Assembly (NCBI RefSeq): GCF_003611585.1 | Contig: NZ_RAVW01000013.1 | Span: forward strand, 1-51,008 | Length of the DNA stretch: 51,008 bases | Reading direction: 5' to 3' | Source of the DNA: Corallococcus exercitus | GTDB taxonomy: Bacteria > Myxococcota > Myxococcia > Myxococcales > Myxococcaceae | Shown here: piece after piece, positions 16,718-25,320 of the stretch | Layout of the letters: every line of letters begins with the position of its first letter | Numbering within the stretch: the stretch's first letter is position 1 | Notes under the pieces: model-generated | Database searches by the model: none | What the model saw: only the letters and a program-made list of their open reading frames with translations | Told to the model about the DNA's origin: nothing | Translations under genes and position numbers: made by a program

Positions 16718-16918
16718 ATGAACTCCGACAACGCACCGCCGCCCCGTGGCCTCTATGGGCAGCGCCCTAGCAAGAGCGCGGATGCGGCGCGGAGACTCCA
16801 GTTCGAGCGATTGGCCGCGATGACGCCCCGGGAGCGCGTGTTGCTCGCGCTCAGCCTCAAGGAGCGGATGCGCTACATCACGCCTGCGCGTGCGCACGAG
16901 CCCGGTACATCCAAGTGA
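16718..16918 (+). CDS. Small basic protein of unknown function (66 aa)
   Basis: A short gene 13 bases after the dehydrogenase stop with a good GGGAGG ribosome site before the ATG. The C-terminal half is FERLAAMTPRERVLLALSLK followed by ERMRYITP, a helical, charged sequence. A truncated copy of the same segment lies at 26057-26140 at the far end of the island, so the sequence has been duplicated. Family not recognised; translation is supported by the ribosome site and the conserved frame of the duplicate. Confidence 0.55.
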   Translation: MNSDNAPPPRGLYGQRPSKSADAARRLQFERLAAMTPRERVLLALSLKERMRYITPARAHEPGTSK

Positions 16919-16983
16919 GCGAGATACCGAGTGCCAACCGCCAGGAGCGCACACTCCAGGTTGCTGAGCGCGTGGCCGGATTC

Positions 16984-17016
16984 CTGGCGTGGCTCGCGAG
17001 CAAGTTGTTCGAGTAG
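16984..17016 (+). repeat. Copy (a) of the aldehyde dehydrogenase 3' end
   Basis: Thirty-three bases including the stop codon match 16672-16704 of the second dehydrogenase at 31 positions. The copy is not attached to a gene body and lies 280 bases after the real stop. It marks the left edge of the first cargo block. Confidence 0.8.
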
Positions 17017-17027
17017 CCGCCTCGAAC

Positions 17028-17342
17028 ATGAGCTGGAGCGCCATCAACCTGCGCGGTGCCGCAAGAATCTCAAGGGTCGCCAACATCTACGAAGTGCAGG
17101 ACCGCCGCGTCCCAAGCACCCGGTACAAGATCAAGGTCCTGGAGCGGGACATCGGCGACTTTCTCGCGGTGCCGAACCTGTGCGTGAAGACGCGGACCGG
17201 GGAACCGGACTGGACCGCGGGGCTCGGGCGAACAGAGCTGGAGGCGCTCGAGGACGCCATCGGGCGCATGGGTGAGGCCCTGGGCACTGCTGAGCGCCTG
17301 ACCCCGGACGACTTCGAGTGGAGTGACCCGCGCGACTTCTGA
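17028..17342 (+). CDS. Unrecognised small protein (104 aa), cargo of block 1
   Basis: Starts at the ATG at 17028, 11 bases after the dehydrogenase tail copy, and ends 6 bases before an ABC-F tail copy. The sequence is a soluble alpha/beta type, acidic toward the end (LTPDDFEWSDPRDF), without signal peptide or membrane segment. The size, acidity and position next to an Rhs toxin would fit an orphan immunity protein, but this is inference. An in-frame GTG at 16989 would extend it into the tail copy and is unlikely to be the true start. Confidence 0.5.
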   Translation: MSWSAINLRGAARISRVANIYEVQDRRVPSTRYKIKVLERDIGDFLAVPNLCVKTRTGEPDWTAGLGRTELEALEDAIGRMGEALGTAERLTPDDFEWSDPRDF

Positions 17343-17348
17343 GGGGCC

Positions 17349-17450
17349 GTGGCCCGTGCGCGCGACGTACTCCGTGTAGCCGCCGCCGTACTTGTGGATG
17401 CCGTCCGGCGTCAGCCTCAGCACGCGGTTGGACAGACAGCGCTCGGGAAG
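17349..17450 (-). repeat. Copy (1) of the ABC-F gene 3' end
   Basis: Bases 17349-17435 match the 3' end of the ABC-F ATPase gene (from 26656) at 84 of 87 positions, in the same orientation as the real gene. Similarity fades by about 17450. It is a gene fragment with no start. Confidence 0.85.
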
Positions 17451-17590
17451 GATTCTCGGAATCCACCCACGCGTTCCAATTCCTCACGATATGAATGACC
17501 AGTTCCCCATTCTGGTCCACCGCGAAGCTCGCACAACTCGCGGGTACGCCATTCAAACAGGTAACAGAAGCGACTTCAGAGCCGCTCGCG
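17451..17590 (-). pseudogene. Possible gene fragment between tail copies
   Basis: On the minus strand this stretch encodes a protein-like run (VTCLNGVPASCASFAVDQ, then GELVIHIVRNWNAW) that continues into the unrelated ABC-F tail copy, so it looks like a piece of a decayed gene. The region is lower in GC than its surroundings. No family recognised and the coding call is weak. The whole 17343-17758 gap otherwise holds only tail copies and the rhs ribosome site. Confidence 0.25.
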
Positions 17591-17662
17591 AACCCCTTCT
17601 TCCCGCCGCATCGCGGCGAGCCCCAGCGTCTGGTGCGGCTTGAGAGCAAGCTGTTCGATCAG
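17591..17662 (+). repeat. Copy (b) of the aldehyde dehydrogenase 3' end
   Basis: About 71 bases align without gaps to 16631-16701 with 12 mismatches (83%). The encoded tail is FFPPHRGEPQRLVRLESKLF, a diverged allele rather than a recent copy. The frame runs on to a stop at 17701. It lies 97 bases before the rhs start. Confidence 0.8.
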
Positions 17663-17758
17663 CTCAATACAGACAACAGCCTGTTCGTCCCTCCCCGTTG
17701 ACCCGCCAGCCTGACGCCCGACAGGCTGTGGACCGACTTTGTCTTTCCGGGGGGATGA

Positions 17759-20700
17759 ATGCAGAAGCAGACTCAATCCAGGCAAGGCCTATTGGCGTGG
17801 CATTGCCTCCTGCTGCTGCTGGGAGGACTGCTCTGGGGCTGCCCCAGCCAGGACAACCCCTCTCACCCTGACGATGTCTGCCTTCCCACCCCATGCAGCG
17901 GAGCGGATGGCGGGCAGCCATGGGATGCCGGCACGGACGGAGGCAGGGAACAGACCTCCTCGGCCGTCGATCCCACCGTCCCAACGGATTTCGGAGCCTC
18001 CATCGAGTTTCTCTACAAGGGCCCGAACCCATCGCAGATCGGCGTGGCGGAGGGTGCCCTGGACGCACGCCGGGTCTCCGTCGTTCGCGGCAAGGTATTG
18101 GGAAGGAATGGACAGCCCATCGCGGAGGCCCGCATCGGTGTTCTGGGTCACTCCGAACAGGGCCACACGCTCACCAATGCTCAAGGTGAGTACGCGCTCG
18201 CCGTGAATGGCGGTGGGGTACTCACGCTCGAAGTGGAGAAGCCAGGGTTCCTGCCCGTACAGCGCCAGGTGCATGTCCCCTGGCGCGAATTCGTCCCGCT
18301 TCCGGATGTGGTGTTGACCGCCTTGGATTCCAACGTCACGGCCATCACGCCGGGCGCAGCGGAGGTTCAGGTCGCTCGCGGCAGCGTCGTGGAGGACAGC
18401 GCCGGCAGCCGCCAGGCCACCCTGCTGTTCGCACCTGGAACCCAGGCGGAGATGTTCCTGCGCGACGGCACCCGTGTGCCGCTGACGGGCCCGCTCCATG
18501 TGCGCGCGACCGAGTACACCGTGGGCACCGAGGGCCCCGCGGCCATGCCGGGCACGCTGCCGTCCACCAGCGGCTACACCTACGCGGTGGAGCTGAGTGT
18601 GGACGAGGCCCTGCAAGCAGGTGCCACCGAGGTGCGCTTCAGCCCGCCTGTCCATGGCTACGTGGACAACTTCCTGGCCCTTCCCGCGGGGCTCGTCGTG
18701 CCGTCTGGCTACTACGACCGGCAACGGGGCATCTGGCGCGCCTCGGACAACGGGCGGGTCATCACGCTCGTGGGCGCACGCGAGGGATTCGCAGAGGTGG
18801 ATGCGGACGGAGACGGAGCGCCGGACGACCGCGCGCAACTGACCGCGCTGGGCTTCACCGATGCAGAGCGCGCGCACCTGGCCGCCTTGTATGCCGTGGG
18901 CAAGAGCCTGTGGCGGGTGCCCATCACGCACTTCACGCCGTATGACTACAACTGGCCCTTCGGGCCTCCACCGGATGCGAAAGAGCCCGAGCAACCCGAG
19001 CCACGGGCTGAAACACCCGAGGCACGGCCCGAGTGCGAAAGCGGAAGCATCATCGAGTGCCAGAACCAGACGCTGGGAGAGGTCCTGCCCCTCGTCGGGA
19101 CGCCCTTCCACCTGAACTACCGCAGCGACCGGGCCGCCGCACGCACCGCCAACCGGGCCCTCCGCATTCCGCTGAGCGGAAGCCACGTCCCCGCGAGCTT
19201 GAAGAACATCGTCCTCATCGTGAACGTCGCGGGACAGACCTTCGCGCGGACCTTCCCTGCACGCCCGAATCAGAGCCACCGCTTCGTATGGGATGGCCTG
19301 GATGCTTTTGGCCGGCAGGTGTGGGGGGAACAGACTGCCCGCATCCGCATCGGCTACGTCTACGGCTTGAGCTACTACGCGAGCCCGGATGATCAATCCC
19401 AGGCCTGGGCCCGGTACGGCGACCGAAGCACGCGGTTCGAGGGCCCTGACGGCCGGGACCTGACGCTGTGGCAGCTCCACACCGCCACCGTGGTGTCCCT
19501 GCCGGACTTCAGCCAACTGGGAGGCTGGAGCCTGGACGCGCATCATGCCTACGACCCGTGGCGGAGCACCCTCTACCTGGGCCACGGAGGAACCCTTCCC
19601 GGGCGGGAGTCCCTGGGCCGGACGCCCAGGGTGCTGACCACCGCGACGCCGACCTTCAGCGGAGACCACGGTCCGGCGAAGCAGGCGCGTCTCGCCGCGC
19701 CCCGAGGCGTCGCCGTGGCGGCGGACGGAACGGTCTACATCGCGGACACGGGCAACCATCGCATCCGGCAGGTGAAGCCCAACGGCGTCATCTCCACAGT
19801 GGCGGGCAACGGAGTGAAGGGCGCGGCGGGAGATGGCGGCAGGGCGCTCGTCGCCAGCCTGGACTCTCCCGAGGCGGTGGCCGTGGGCCCGGAGGGAACC
19901 CTGTACATCGCCGACACGGGCAGCCACCGCGTCCGCCGCGTCACGCCGGATGGGCTCATCTCCACGGTGGCGGGCACGGGGCTCGCCGCGGACGGCGGAG
20001 ACGGGGGGCCCGCGACCCTCGCGAACCTGAATGCTCCCGCGGGCGTCGCGGTGGGGCCGGACGGCAGCGTCTACCTCGCGGACACGGACAACCACCGCAT
20101 CCGCCGCGTCACGCCGGACGGACTCATCTCCACGGTGGCGGGCACGGGTGTCCGTGGCGATGCGGGAGAGGGCGGGCTCGCGGTCGCGGCGAGCCTGGAC
20201 AGGCCTCGTGCACTGGTCGTGGGGCCCGAAGGCTCCCTCTCCTTCGTGGACTCAGGCAACCGCCGTCTGAGGCGGGTGGACACGGAGGGCAGACTCTTCA
20301 CGCTGCTCTCCTCACCCGACGAGGAGGAGCTGCGCGTCGGCAGCAGGATTCATGGGCAGAAGCTGTACGAGGAGGCTCCGCGAGGAGCGCTCTGGGGGCT
20401 TGCCCTCGGTCCTGACGGGAGCCTCTACACGTCATCCTGGCACCGGTGCCTCCTCCACCGCCTCTTCCCGGACGGAAGCCAGGGGGCCATCAACCTGGGC
20501 GGATGCGGAGGCGATTCTTCGGAAGAAGGCCCCTCCGCGAGCTTCACCGCGCCCCGGGGGCTCGCCGTGGCATCCGATGGCAGCCTCCTCGTGGCGGACG
20601 CGTCCCAGTCCGTCGTCCGCCGGGTCGCGATGGACGGAAGTCTCTTTGTCTTCGCCGGAGGGGGACCGAAAGCACCGGCGGTCACCGCTCCGGCGCCGCC

Positions 20701-23700
20701 CCAGTACCCGGTTGGCACGCTGGAGACTCCGTGTGGCCGGGTCGATGACCTCGTGCCCTCTCCCGACGGCAGTGAGCTGTATGGCTTTGGCTGGCAGGGG
20801 CGTCATCTCTGCACCCTGGAGGCCTGGACGCTCGCGGTCCGCCATCGCTTCTCCTACGACGAGTCCGCACGGCTGGTGTCCATCACGGATGGGTCCGGCC
20901 TCATCACCCGGATTGAACGGGACGCGACAGGGGCCCCCACCGCCATCCTCGCGCCCCACGGCCAGCGCACCGGCTTGAAGACAGGCGCGGACGGATGGCT
21001 CGCCTCCCTCATCGAACCTGGCGGGGAGAGCGTCGCCTTCACGTACCAGGAAGGCGGACTGCTCTCATCCCTGCGGGACGAACGCGGCGGGATGCATGGG
21101 TTCGAATACAGCCCGGAGGGCTGGCTGACGAAGGACTCCAACCCCGCGGGAGGATTCAAGGCACTCGAGCGGGCTCGGGCGGACACGGGCTACTCCGTGG
21201 TGCTCACCACCGCGTTGGGGCGCACCCGGAAGTACCAGGTGGAGGACCTGGAGTCAGGCGTCCAGCGGCGCGTCACCACCGCGACGGATGGGACGGCCTG
21301 GACGACCTTGCGCTCGCCCAATGGCACCACGGTCCACACCGCGCCGGATGGCACGGTGACCACGGTGGTGGAGGTGCCGGAGCCTCGCCTGGGCATGCAG
21401 TCGCCGCTCGTGGCGTCTCGCACCGTGAAGTTGCCGAGCGGGTTGACCTCCTCGTCCACCCACCAGCGGGAGGTGACCCTCCTGCCCCAGGGCACGCTGC
21501 TGGACGTGGGGACGCAGACGGACACGGTGACGGTGAATGGCCGGGCCACCACCCTCCGCTATGAAGCCTCCGGCCGGCGGCTCCTCTCCACCAGCCCCAC
21601 GGGCAGGGTGTCGGTCCTCACGCTGGACGGACAGGGCCGCATCCACAAGGCCGAAGCGCCGGGCCTGCTTCCGGTGGAGTTCTCCTACGACGCGGAAGGC
21701 CGCCCGGGTTCGGTCATCCAGGGGAGCCGGCGCAGGACCTTCGCGTACGGAGCGGATGGCGCCCTGCGCACGGTGACGGATGCCATGGACCGCGTCACCA
21801 CCCTCGCGCGGGATGAAGCAGGCCACATCACCTCCACCACGCTCCCGGGCAACCGCGTCACGGGCTTCACCTACGAAGCCGGGGGGCTACCCTCCTCGCT
21901 GACGCCCCCAGGGCGGCCCACACACCAACTCCAGTACACGGCCACGAAGGCACTGTCGTCCTATGCGCCTCCAGGAGGGAGCGCCTTCGCGTCGGGCTAC
22001 ACCTACGACCTGGACGACGCCCTCATCGAGTTCCGGCAGCCGGTCAGCACCGTGTCCTTCGCCTACGACGCCGCGGGGAGGCTCTCCACCCTCGACATTC
22101 CTGGCACGCGGGTGACGGCTGGCTATGACGGAGCGGGACGTCTGGACTCGCTCGCGAGCACCTCCGGGGTGGGGCTCGAGTTCCGCCACGACGGCCCGTT
22201 GGTGACCGGCGTCTCCTGGACGGGAGCCGTGCAGGGTTCAATCCAATACAGCCACGACGCGGACTTCCGGGTCGCGACGTCCGCCGTCAATGGTGAGCTG
22301 CCCGTGGCGTATGCCTACGACCCGGATGGATTGCTCGTCTCGGCGGGGGCGCTGACGCTGTCCCGGCGCGCGGACAACGGCCTGCTGGCGGGGACACGGC
22401 TCGGCTCGGTCTCCACCGTCGAAACGCCCAACGCCTACGGCGAGCTGAAGACCTGGTCCGCCATGGCCGGCAGCGTCCCGCTGCTGTCCTACGAACTGGA
22501 GCGCGACGTGCTGGGCCGCATCGTGCGGCGGACCGAAGCAGAGGGGACCACCGTCCATACGGACGTCTTCACCCATGACGAGGCCGGGCGGCTGGCGTCC
22601 GTCGTCCGCGACGGAGTCCTGCTGGAGGAGAACACCTACGACGCCAATGGCAACCGCACCTCCGTCCTCCGGGGCGAGCTGCGCACGGCCACCCATGACG
22701 CCCAGGACCGGCTCCTGTCCTTCGGGAACAAGACCTATGGCTACGGCCCTGGCGGGGACCTCCAGACGCGCACGGAGGGAGTTCGCACCACGCAGTATGC
22801 GTATGACGCGCTTGGCGCCCTGGTGCACGTCGCACTCCCCGATGGCCGGCAACTCGAATACGTGCTCGACGCGGCGTCGAGGCGCGTCGGCAAGAAGGTG
22901 GATGGCACGCTCCTCCAGGGCTTTCTCTACGAGGGACGGCGGGTCATCGCGGAGCTCGATGGCGCGGGGAGCATCGTCAGCCGCTTCGTCCATGCCACGC
23001 GGGGGCATGCGCCCGACTTCATGGTCAAGGGAGGCATCACCTACCGCATCCTCACGGATCCGCTGGGCAGCCCGCGTCTCGTCGTCGACACCCGGAACGG
23101 GACGGTGGCGCAGCGCATGGAGTACGACGTCTGGGGCAACGTCGTCGCGGACTCGAACCCGGGCTTCCAGCCCTTCGGCTTCGCGGGAGGCCTCTATGAC
23201 CGGGACACGAAGCTGACCCGCTTCGGGGCGCGGGACTACGACGCCGAAACGGGGCGGTGGACGGCCAAGGACCCCATCCGATTCGCGGGCGGAGACTCGA
23301 ACCTCTATGCCTACGTGGGCAATGACCCGGTCAACCTGATCGACCCGAGCGGTCGTTTCGCGGGTCCCACGCCCGTCGTGACGGTCGCGGCGGGGGCCTC
23401 CCTCAACTGGGTCACGGGAGCGGGACTGGCCTTTTCAGGCGGATGGCTCGCTGGCACCTGGCTCAATGAGAACTTCCTGGAGGCTCCCATCCAGGCGTTC
23501 CTCTGGAAGCATTTCGGGGACGGAGGGCTGGATGGAGGCATGTGCCATGTAGCAATCAAGCCACATGGCAACTCTGCCAGCAGCCCGCGCACGACGTTTC
23601 TCTATCGACTTGAGGATAGAGACACGGGAGAACACTTGAAGTGGGGCGTCAGCCAGAATCCTGGAGGGCGCTATCCATCAAAGTTCATGGACGACAAAAT

Positions 23701-23818
23701 TCTCTTAATTGAAGACCAGGGACCGCGCCGGCTGATGCTCGACATCGAACGTGACATGGTGGAACTCGATCCTGGACCTCTCAACCATGAGCCCTGGGCA
23801 GGAAAGGGAATACCGTGA
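17759..23818 (+). CDS. Rhs/YD-repeat polymorphic toxin lipoprotein with NHL propeller
   Basis: A 2019-residue protein. The signal peptide ends at LLWGC (Cys28), so it is probably a lipoprotein. A carboxypeptidase-regulatory-like beta domain spans about 104-184. About six NHL repeats (630-967, for example VYIADTGNHRIRQV) form a propeller. YD repeats (about 1027-1790) make the Rhs shell, ending in the core motif NLYAYVGNDPVNLIDPSG near 1864, the usual boundary before the toxin. The variable tip has a hydrophobic segment (1877-1905) and a GIY-YIG-like nuclease end: Tyr1949, Trp1962-Gly1963 in place of YIG, Arg1971, Glu1997, Asn2009. GGGGGG precedes the ATG. The overlapping next gene is the likely immunity gene. 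Confidence 0.9.
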   Translation: MQKQTQSRQGLLAWHCLLLLLGGLLWGCPSQDNPSHPDDVCLPTPCSGADGGQPWDAGTDGGREQTSSAVDPTVPTDFGASIEFLYKGPNPSQIGVAEGALDARRVSVVRGKVLGRNGQPIAEARIGVLGHSEQGHTLTNAQGEYALAVNGGGVLTLEVEKPGFLPVQRQVHVPWREFVPLPDVVLTALDSNVTAITPGAAEVQVARGSVVEDSAGSRQATLLFAPGTQAEMFLRDGTRVPLTGPLHVRATEYTVGTEGPAAMPGTLPSTSGYTYAVELSVDEALQAGATEVRFSPPVHGYVDNFLALPAGLVVPSGYYDRQRGIWRASDNGRVITLVGAREGFAEVDADGDGAPDDRAQLTALGFTDAERAHLAALYAVGKSLWRVPITHFTPYDYNWPFGPPPDAKEPEQPEPRAETPEARPECESGSIIECQNQTLGEVLPLVGTPFHLNYRSDRAAARTANRALRIPLSGSHVPASLKNIVLIVNVAGQTFARTFPARPNQSHRFVWDGLDAFGRQVWGEQTARIRIGYVYGLSYYASPDDQSQAWARYGDRSTRFEGPDGRDLTLWQLHTATVVSLPDFSQLGGWSLDAHHAYDPWRSTLYLGHGGTLPGRESLGRTPRVLTTATPTFSGDHGPAKQARLAAPRGVAVAADGTVYIADTGNHRIRQVKPNGVISTVAGNGVKGAAGDGGRALVASLDSPEAVAVGPEGTLYIADTGSHRVRRVTPDGLISTVAGTGLAADGGDGGPATLANLNAPAGVAVGPDGSVYLADTDNHRIRRVTPDGLISTVAGTGVRGDAGEGGLAVAASLDRPRALVVGPEGSLSFVDSGNRRLRRVDTEGRLFTLLSSPDEEELRVGSRIHGQKLYEEAPRGALWGLALGPDGSLYTSSWHRCLLHRLFPDGSQGAINLGGCGGDSSEEGPSASFTAPRGLAVASDGSLLVADASQSVVRRVAMDGSLFVFAGGGPKAPAVTAPAPPQYPVGTLETPCGRVDDLVPSPDGSELYGFGWQGRHLCTLEAWTLAVRHRFSYDESARLVSITDGSGLITRIERDATGAPTAILAPHGQRTGLKTGADGWLASLIEPGGESVAFTYQEGGLLSSLRDERGGMHGFEYSPEGWLTKDSNPAGGFKALERARADTGYSVVLTTALGRTRKYQVEDLESGVQRRVTTATDGTAWTTLRSPNGTTVHTAPDGTVTTVVEVPEPRLGMQSPLVASRTVKLPSGLTSSSTHQREVTLLPQGTLLDVGTQTDTVTVNGRATTLRYEASGRRLLSTSPTGRVSVLTLDGQGRIHKAEAPGLLPVEFSYDAEGRPGSVIQGSRRRTFAYGADGALRTVTDAMDRVTTLARDEAGHITSTTLPGNRVTGFTYEAGGLPSSLTPPGRPTHQLQYTATKALSSYAPPGGSAFASGYTYDLDDALIEFRQPVSTVSFAYDAAGRLSTLDIPGTRVTAGYDGAGRLDSLASTSGVGLEFRHDGPLVTGVSWTGAVQGSIQYSHDADFRVATSAVNGELPVAYAYDPDGLLVSAGALTLSRRADNGLLAGTRLGSVSTVETPNAYGELKTWSAMAGSVPLLSYELERDVLGRIVRRTEAEGTTVHTDVFTHDEAGRLASVVRDGVLLEENTYDANGNRTSVLRGELRTATHDAQDRLLSFGNKTYGYGPGGDLQTRTEGVRTTQYAYDALGALVHVALPDGRQLEYVLDAASRRVGKKVDGTLLQGFLYEGRRVIAELDGAGSIVSRFVHATRGHAPDFMVKGGITYRILTDPLGSPRLVVDTRNGTVAQRMEYDVWGNVVADSNPGFQPFGFAGGLYDRDTKLTRFGARDYDAETGRWTAKDPIRFAGGDSNLYAYVGNDPVNLIDPSGRFAGPTPVVTVAAGASLNWVTGAGLAFSGGWLAGTWLNENFLEAPIQAFLWKHFGDGGLDGGMCHVAIKPHGNSASSPRTTFLYRLEDRDTGEHLKWGVSQNPGGRYPSKFMDDKILLIEDQGPRRLMLDIERDMVELDPGPLNHEPWAGKGIP
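19670..20660 (+). repeat. NHL repeats visible as DNA repeats inside rhs
   Basis: Successive 150-170 base units share near-identical stretches, for example CCGCCGCGTCACGCCGGA at about 19931 and 20100, followed by CTCATCTCCACGGTGGCGGG. The conservation at DNA level suggests recent homogenisation of the propeller blades. Six units are recognisable in protein, the last two diverged. Confidence 0.7.
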
Positions 23819-24204
23819 TGGGCATTGGCGCCGTCTATGGCGGCCCTGAGCTTGCCGGCGCTCCCATTGACAAGGCCATCCGCATGTTCGGCAAGGCACG
23901 AGGCCCGGTGCAAAAGGGTGAATCCGGCGCATTGGATATTGTCTTCCATGTGCCAGGCTCTCTTCTCAAGCCGGAGTTCACAGGAGTCCGCACGGCGAAG
24001 TTCTCCCGCAAAGAGCGAAAGCTCATGCTTCAGATCGCCGTTCCGGAAGAACAAGTCCATTCACCTGATGTGCATTGGCTACTGGACGCGATACGAGAAG
24101 CCGTTCGACTTGCCGGCCCCAGATTCGAGCGTGCCGGAATCGAGTACCCGGAGAAGGAGCATCTCTCCCTTGTGGACAGGATCCAGAGGGAAGTCCTGAA
24201 GTAG
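23818..24204 (+). CDS. Probable immunity protein for the Rhs toxin
   Basis: A 128-residue soluble protein whose ATG overlaps the rhs stop (TGATG), the standard arrangement for a toxin-immunity pair. The sequence begins MGIGAVYGGPELAGAPIDKA and looks like an alpha/beta fold with a C-terminal helix (WLLDAIREAVRLAGPRF). No catalytic motif is evident. GC falls in this region, as in the toxin tip, consistent with both having been exchanged together. The family is not identified with certainty; the immunity role rests on position. Confidence 0.75.
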   Translation: MGIGAVYGGPELAGAPIDKAIRMFGKARGPVQKGESGALDIVFHVPGSLLKPEFTGVRTAKFSRKERKLMLQIAVPEEQVHSPDVHWLLDAIREAVRLAGPRFERAGIEYPEKEHLSLVDRIQREVLK

Positions 24205-24255
24205 CCATGCACCTGATACACCACACCCACAACATCCAGGCTTCAGCGGCAAGCC

Positions 24256-24873
24256 ATGAGCGTCCTAGACGAGGCAGATCGAAAGCTGACCGACAACGAG
24301 TGCGCCGGCGCTCGGGAGGACTACCGCGTGGCCATGCGGCAGCAGGAGCCGTCTGGCGCGGCTCTTGCGAACCTTGGCATCGCGGAGGAGTGCGAGGCGC
24401 TCCAGTTCCGGCTTGAGCTGGGCCAGCTGTATCCCGGCTCCTACTCCATCAAGCTCAACCTCGCCCACCCCCTCGTGAAGGCACGTAGGGCTCGTCGAGC
24501 ACTGGGATTCTGTGACGAGTTGCTCGCGGACGCATCCCTGAGCCCCACGCAGCGATTCGGTGTGCTCCGAGTCCGCTTGAAGGCGGCTCTCGCCTCCGCC
24601 GAGTACGTCATCGCCGCGGAGGACTTCGCGTATCTGATCGAAGCCGTGCGTGACCAGACATTCTACCGGCGGTTTGCCGTCAGCTTCGCGGCGGTGATCG
24701 CGGGGCTCGAGGACTGGCGAGCGAAGGCGTTCGTGGAGTTGCTACAGAGGAACCTGCCGAAGCCGAACGACTTCGACGCTCTTCTTGCGGCCAAGGCGGC
24801 AGAACTCGAGGCACTCCGACAGTTCGAGGCTGGCTCACCCTCCACCCGTCCTGGCCCAGGGGCTGCCTCATGA
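24256..24873 (+). CDS. TPR-like helical protein of unknown function (205 aa)
   Basis: An all-helical soluble protein with no signal peptide. The N-terminal half shows TPR-like spacing (ALANLGIAEECEAL, then SIKLNLAHPLVKARRARRAL and GFCDELLADASLSPTQRFG). It lies 51 bases after the immunity gene, and its stop overlaps the next start (ATGA). It could be an effector-associated or immunity protein, or a passenger from a former neighbouring locus. Confidence 0.55.
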   Translation: MSVLDEADRKLTDNECAGAREDYRVAMRQQEPSGAALANLGIAEECEALQFRLELGQLYPGSYSIKLNLAHPLVKARRARRALGFCDELLADASLSPTQRFGVLRVRLKAALASAEYVIAAEDFAYLIEAVRDQTFYRRFAVSFAAVIAGLEDWRAKAFVELLQRNLPKPNDFDALLAAKAAELEALRQFEAGSPSTRPGPGAAS

Positions 24874-25094
24874 GGCTCACTGCAACCATCAAGTCACTGG
24901 CAATGAAATCAATGGGTCAAATCGCAGTTTCGCTTGAAATTACGAGCGCAGACGGCGCGTTCTACCTATTCCGTCTGGGCGCCAATGAACAACCACTCGG
25001 TGACACATGGCACCAAAGCCTCGATGAGGCCATGCGTCAGGCGAAGACTGAGTTTTCAGTAGGTCCCGACGACTGGACGCAAGTCGAACCGTGA
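24870..25094 (+). CDS. Small protein of unknown function (74 aa)
   Basis: The ATG overlaps the stop of the upstream gene. The predicted fold is a short beta-hairpin region (QIAVSLEITSADGAFYLFRL) followed by a helix (SLDEAMRQAKTEFSV). It ends 10 bases before the duplicated DUF4265/ABC-F segment, so it is the last gene of the central cargo block. Function not recognised. Confidence 0.5.
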   Translation: MRLTATIKSLAMKSMGQIAVSLEITSADGAFYLFRLGANEQPLGDTWHQSLDEAMRQAKTEFSVGPDDWTQVEP

Positions 25095-25103
25095 GCCTAA
25101 CGG

Positions 25104-25316
25104 TGGCGTCGCCCAGAGCGTCTCCACGCTCTGGCCGCCAGCCACGTCAACTGCGCAGACCCGGGGCTTCGTGGCCCGTGCGCGCGACGTACTCCGTGTA
25201 GCCGCCGTACTTGTGGATGCCGTCCAGCGTCAGCTCCAGCACGCGGTTGGACAGCGCTCCCAGGAAGTGCCGGTCGTGGAACACGGACAGCATCGTGCCC
25301 TCGTAGGGCGACAGCA
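25104..25316 (-). repeat. Copy (2) of the DUF4265 5' region and ABC-F 3' end
   Basis: Matches 26551-26804 closely but lacks about 40 bases around the DUF4265 start codon and one 3-base codon in the ABC-F part, so neither gene is functional here. It includes part of DUF4265 (the TLWATPLG segment), the spacer and about 55 codons of ABC-F. The 25095-25487 stretch contains this, a dehydrogenase tail relic and no other gene I can support. Confidence 0.85.
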
Positions 25317-25320
25317 TCTG

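Noticed and set aside
17131-17649. Minus-strand open frame of 172 codons
   Set aside because: It joins an ABC-F tail copy to an unrelated fragment and overlaps the 104-aa gene; recorded only as a possible relic.
17789-20095. 768-codon minus-strand frame inside rhs
   Set aside because: Antisense to the Rhs frame, which has clear NHL and YD repeats; no known motif in the antisense product.
19670-20660. Periodic repeats suggestive of a CRISPR array
   Set aside because: The period is about 150-170 bases and lies inside a coding frame encoding NHL blades; no short repeat-spacer structure.
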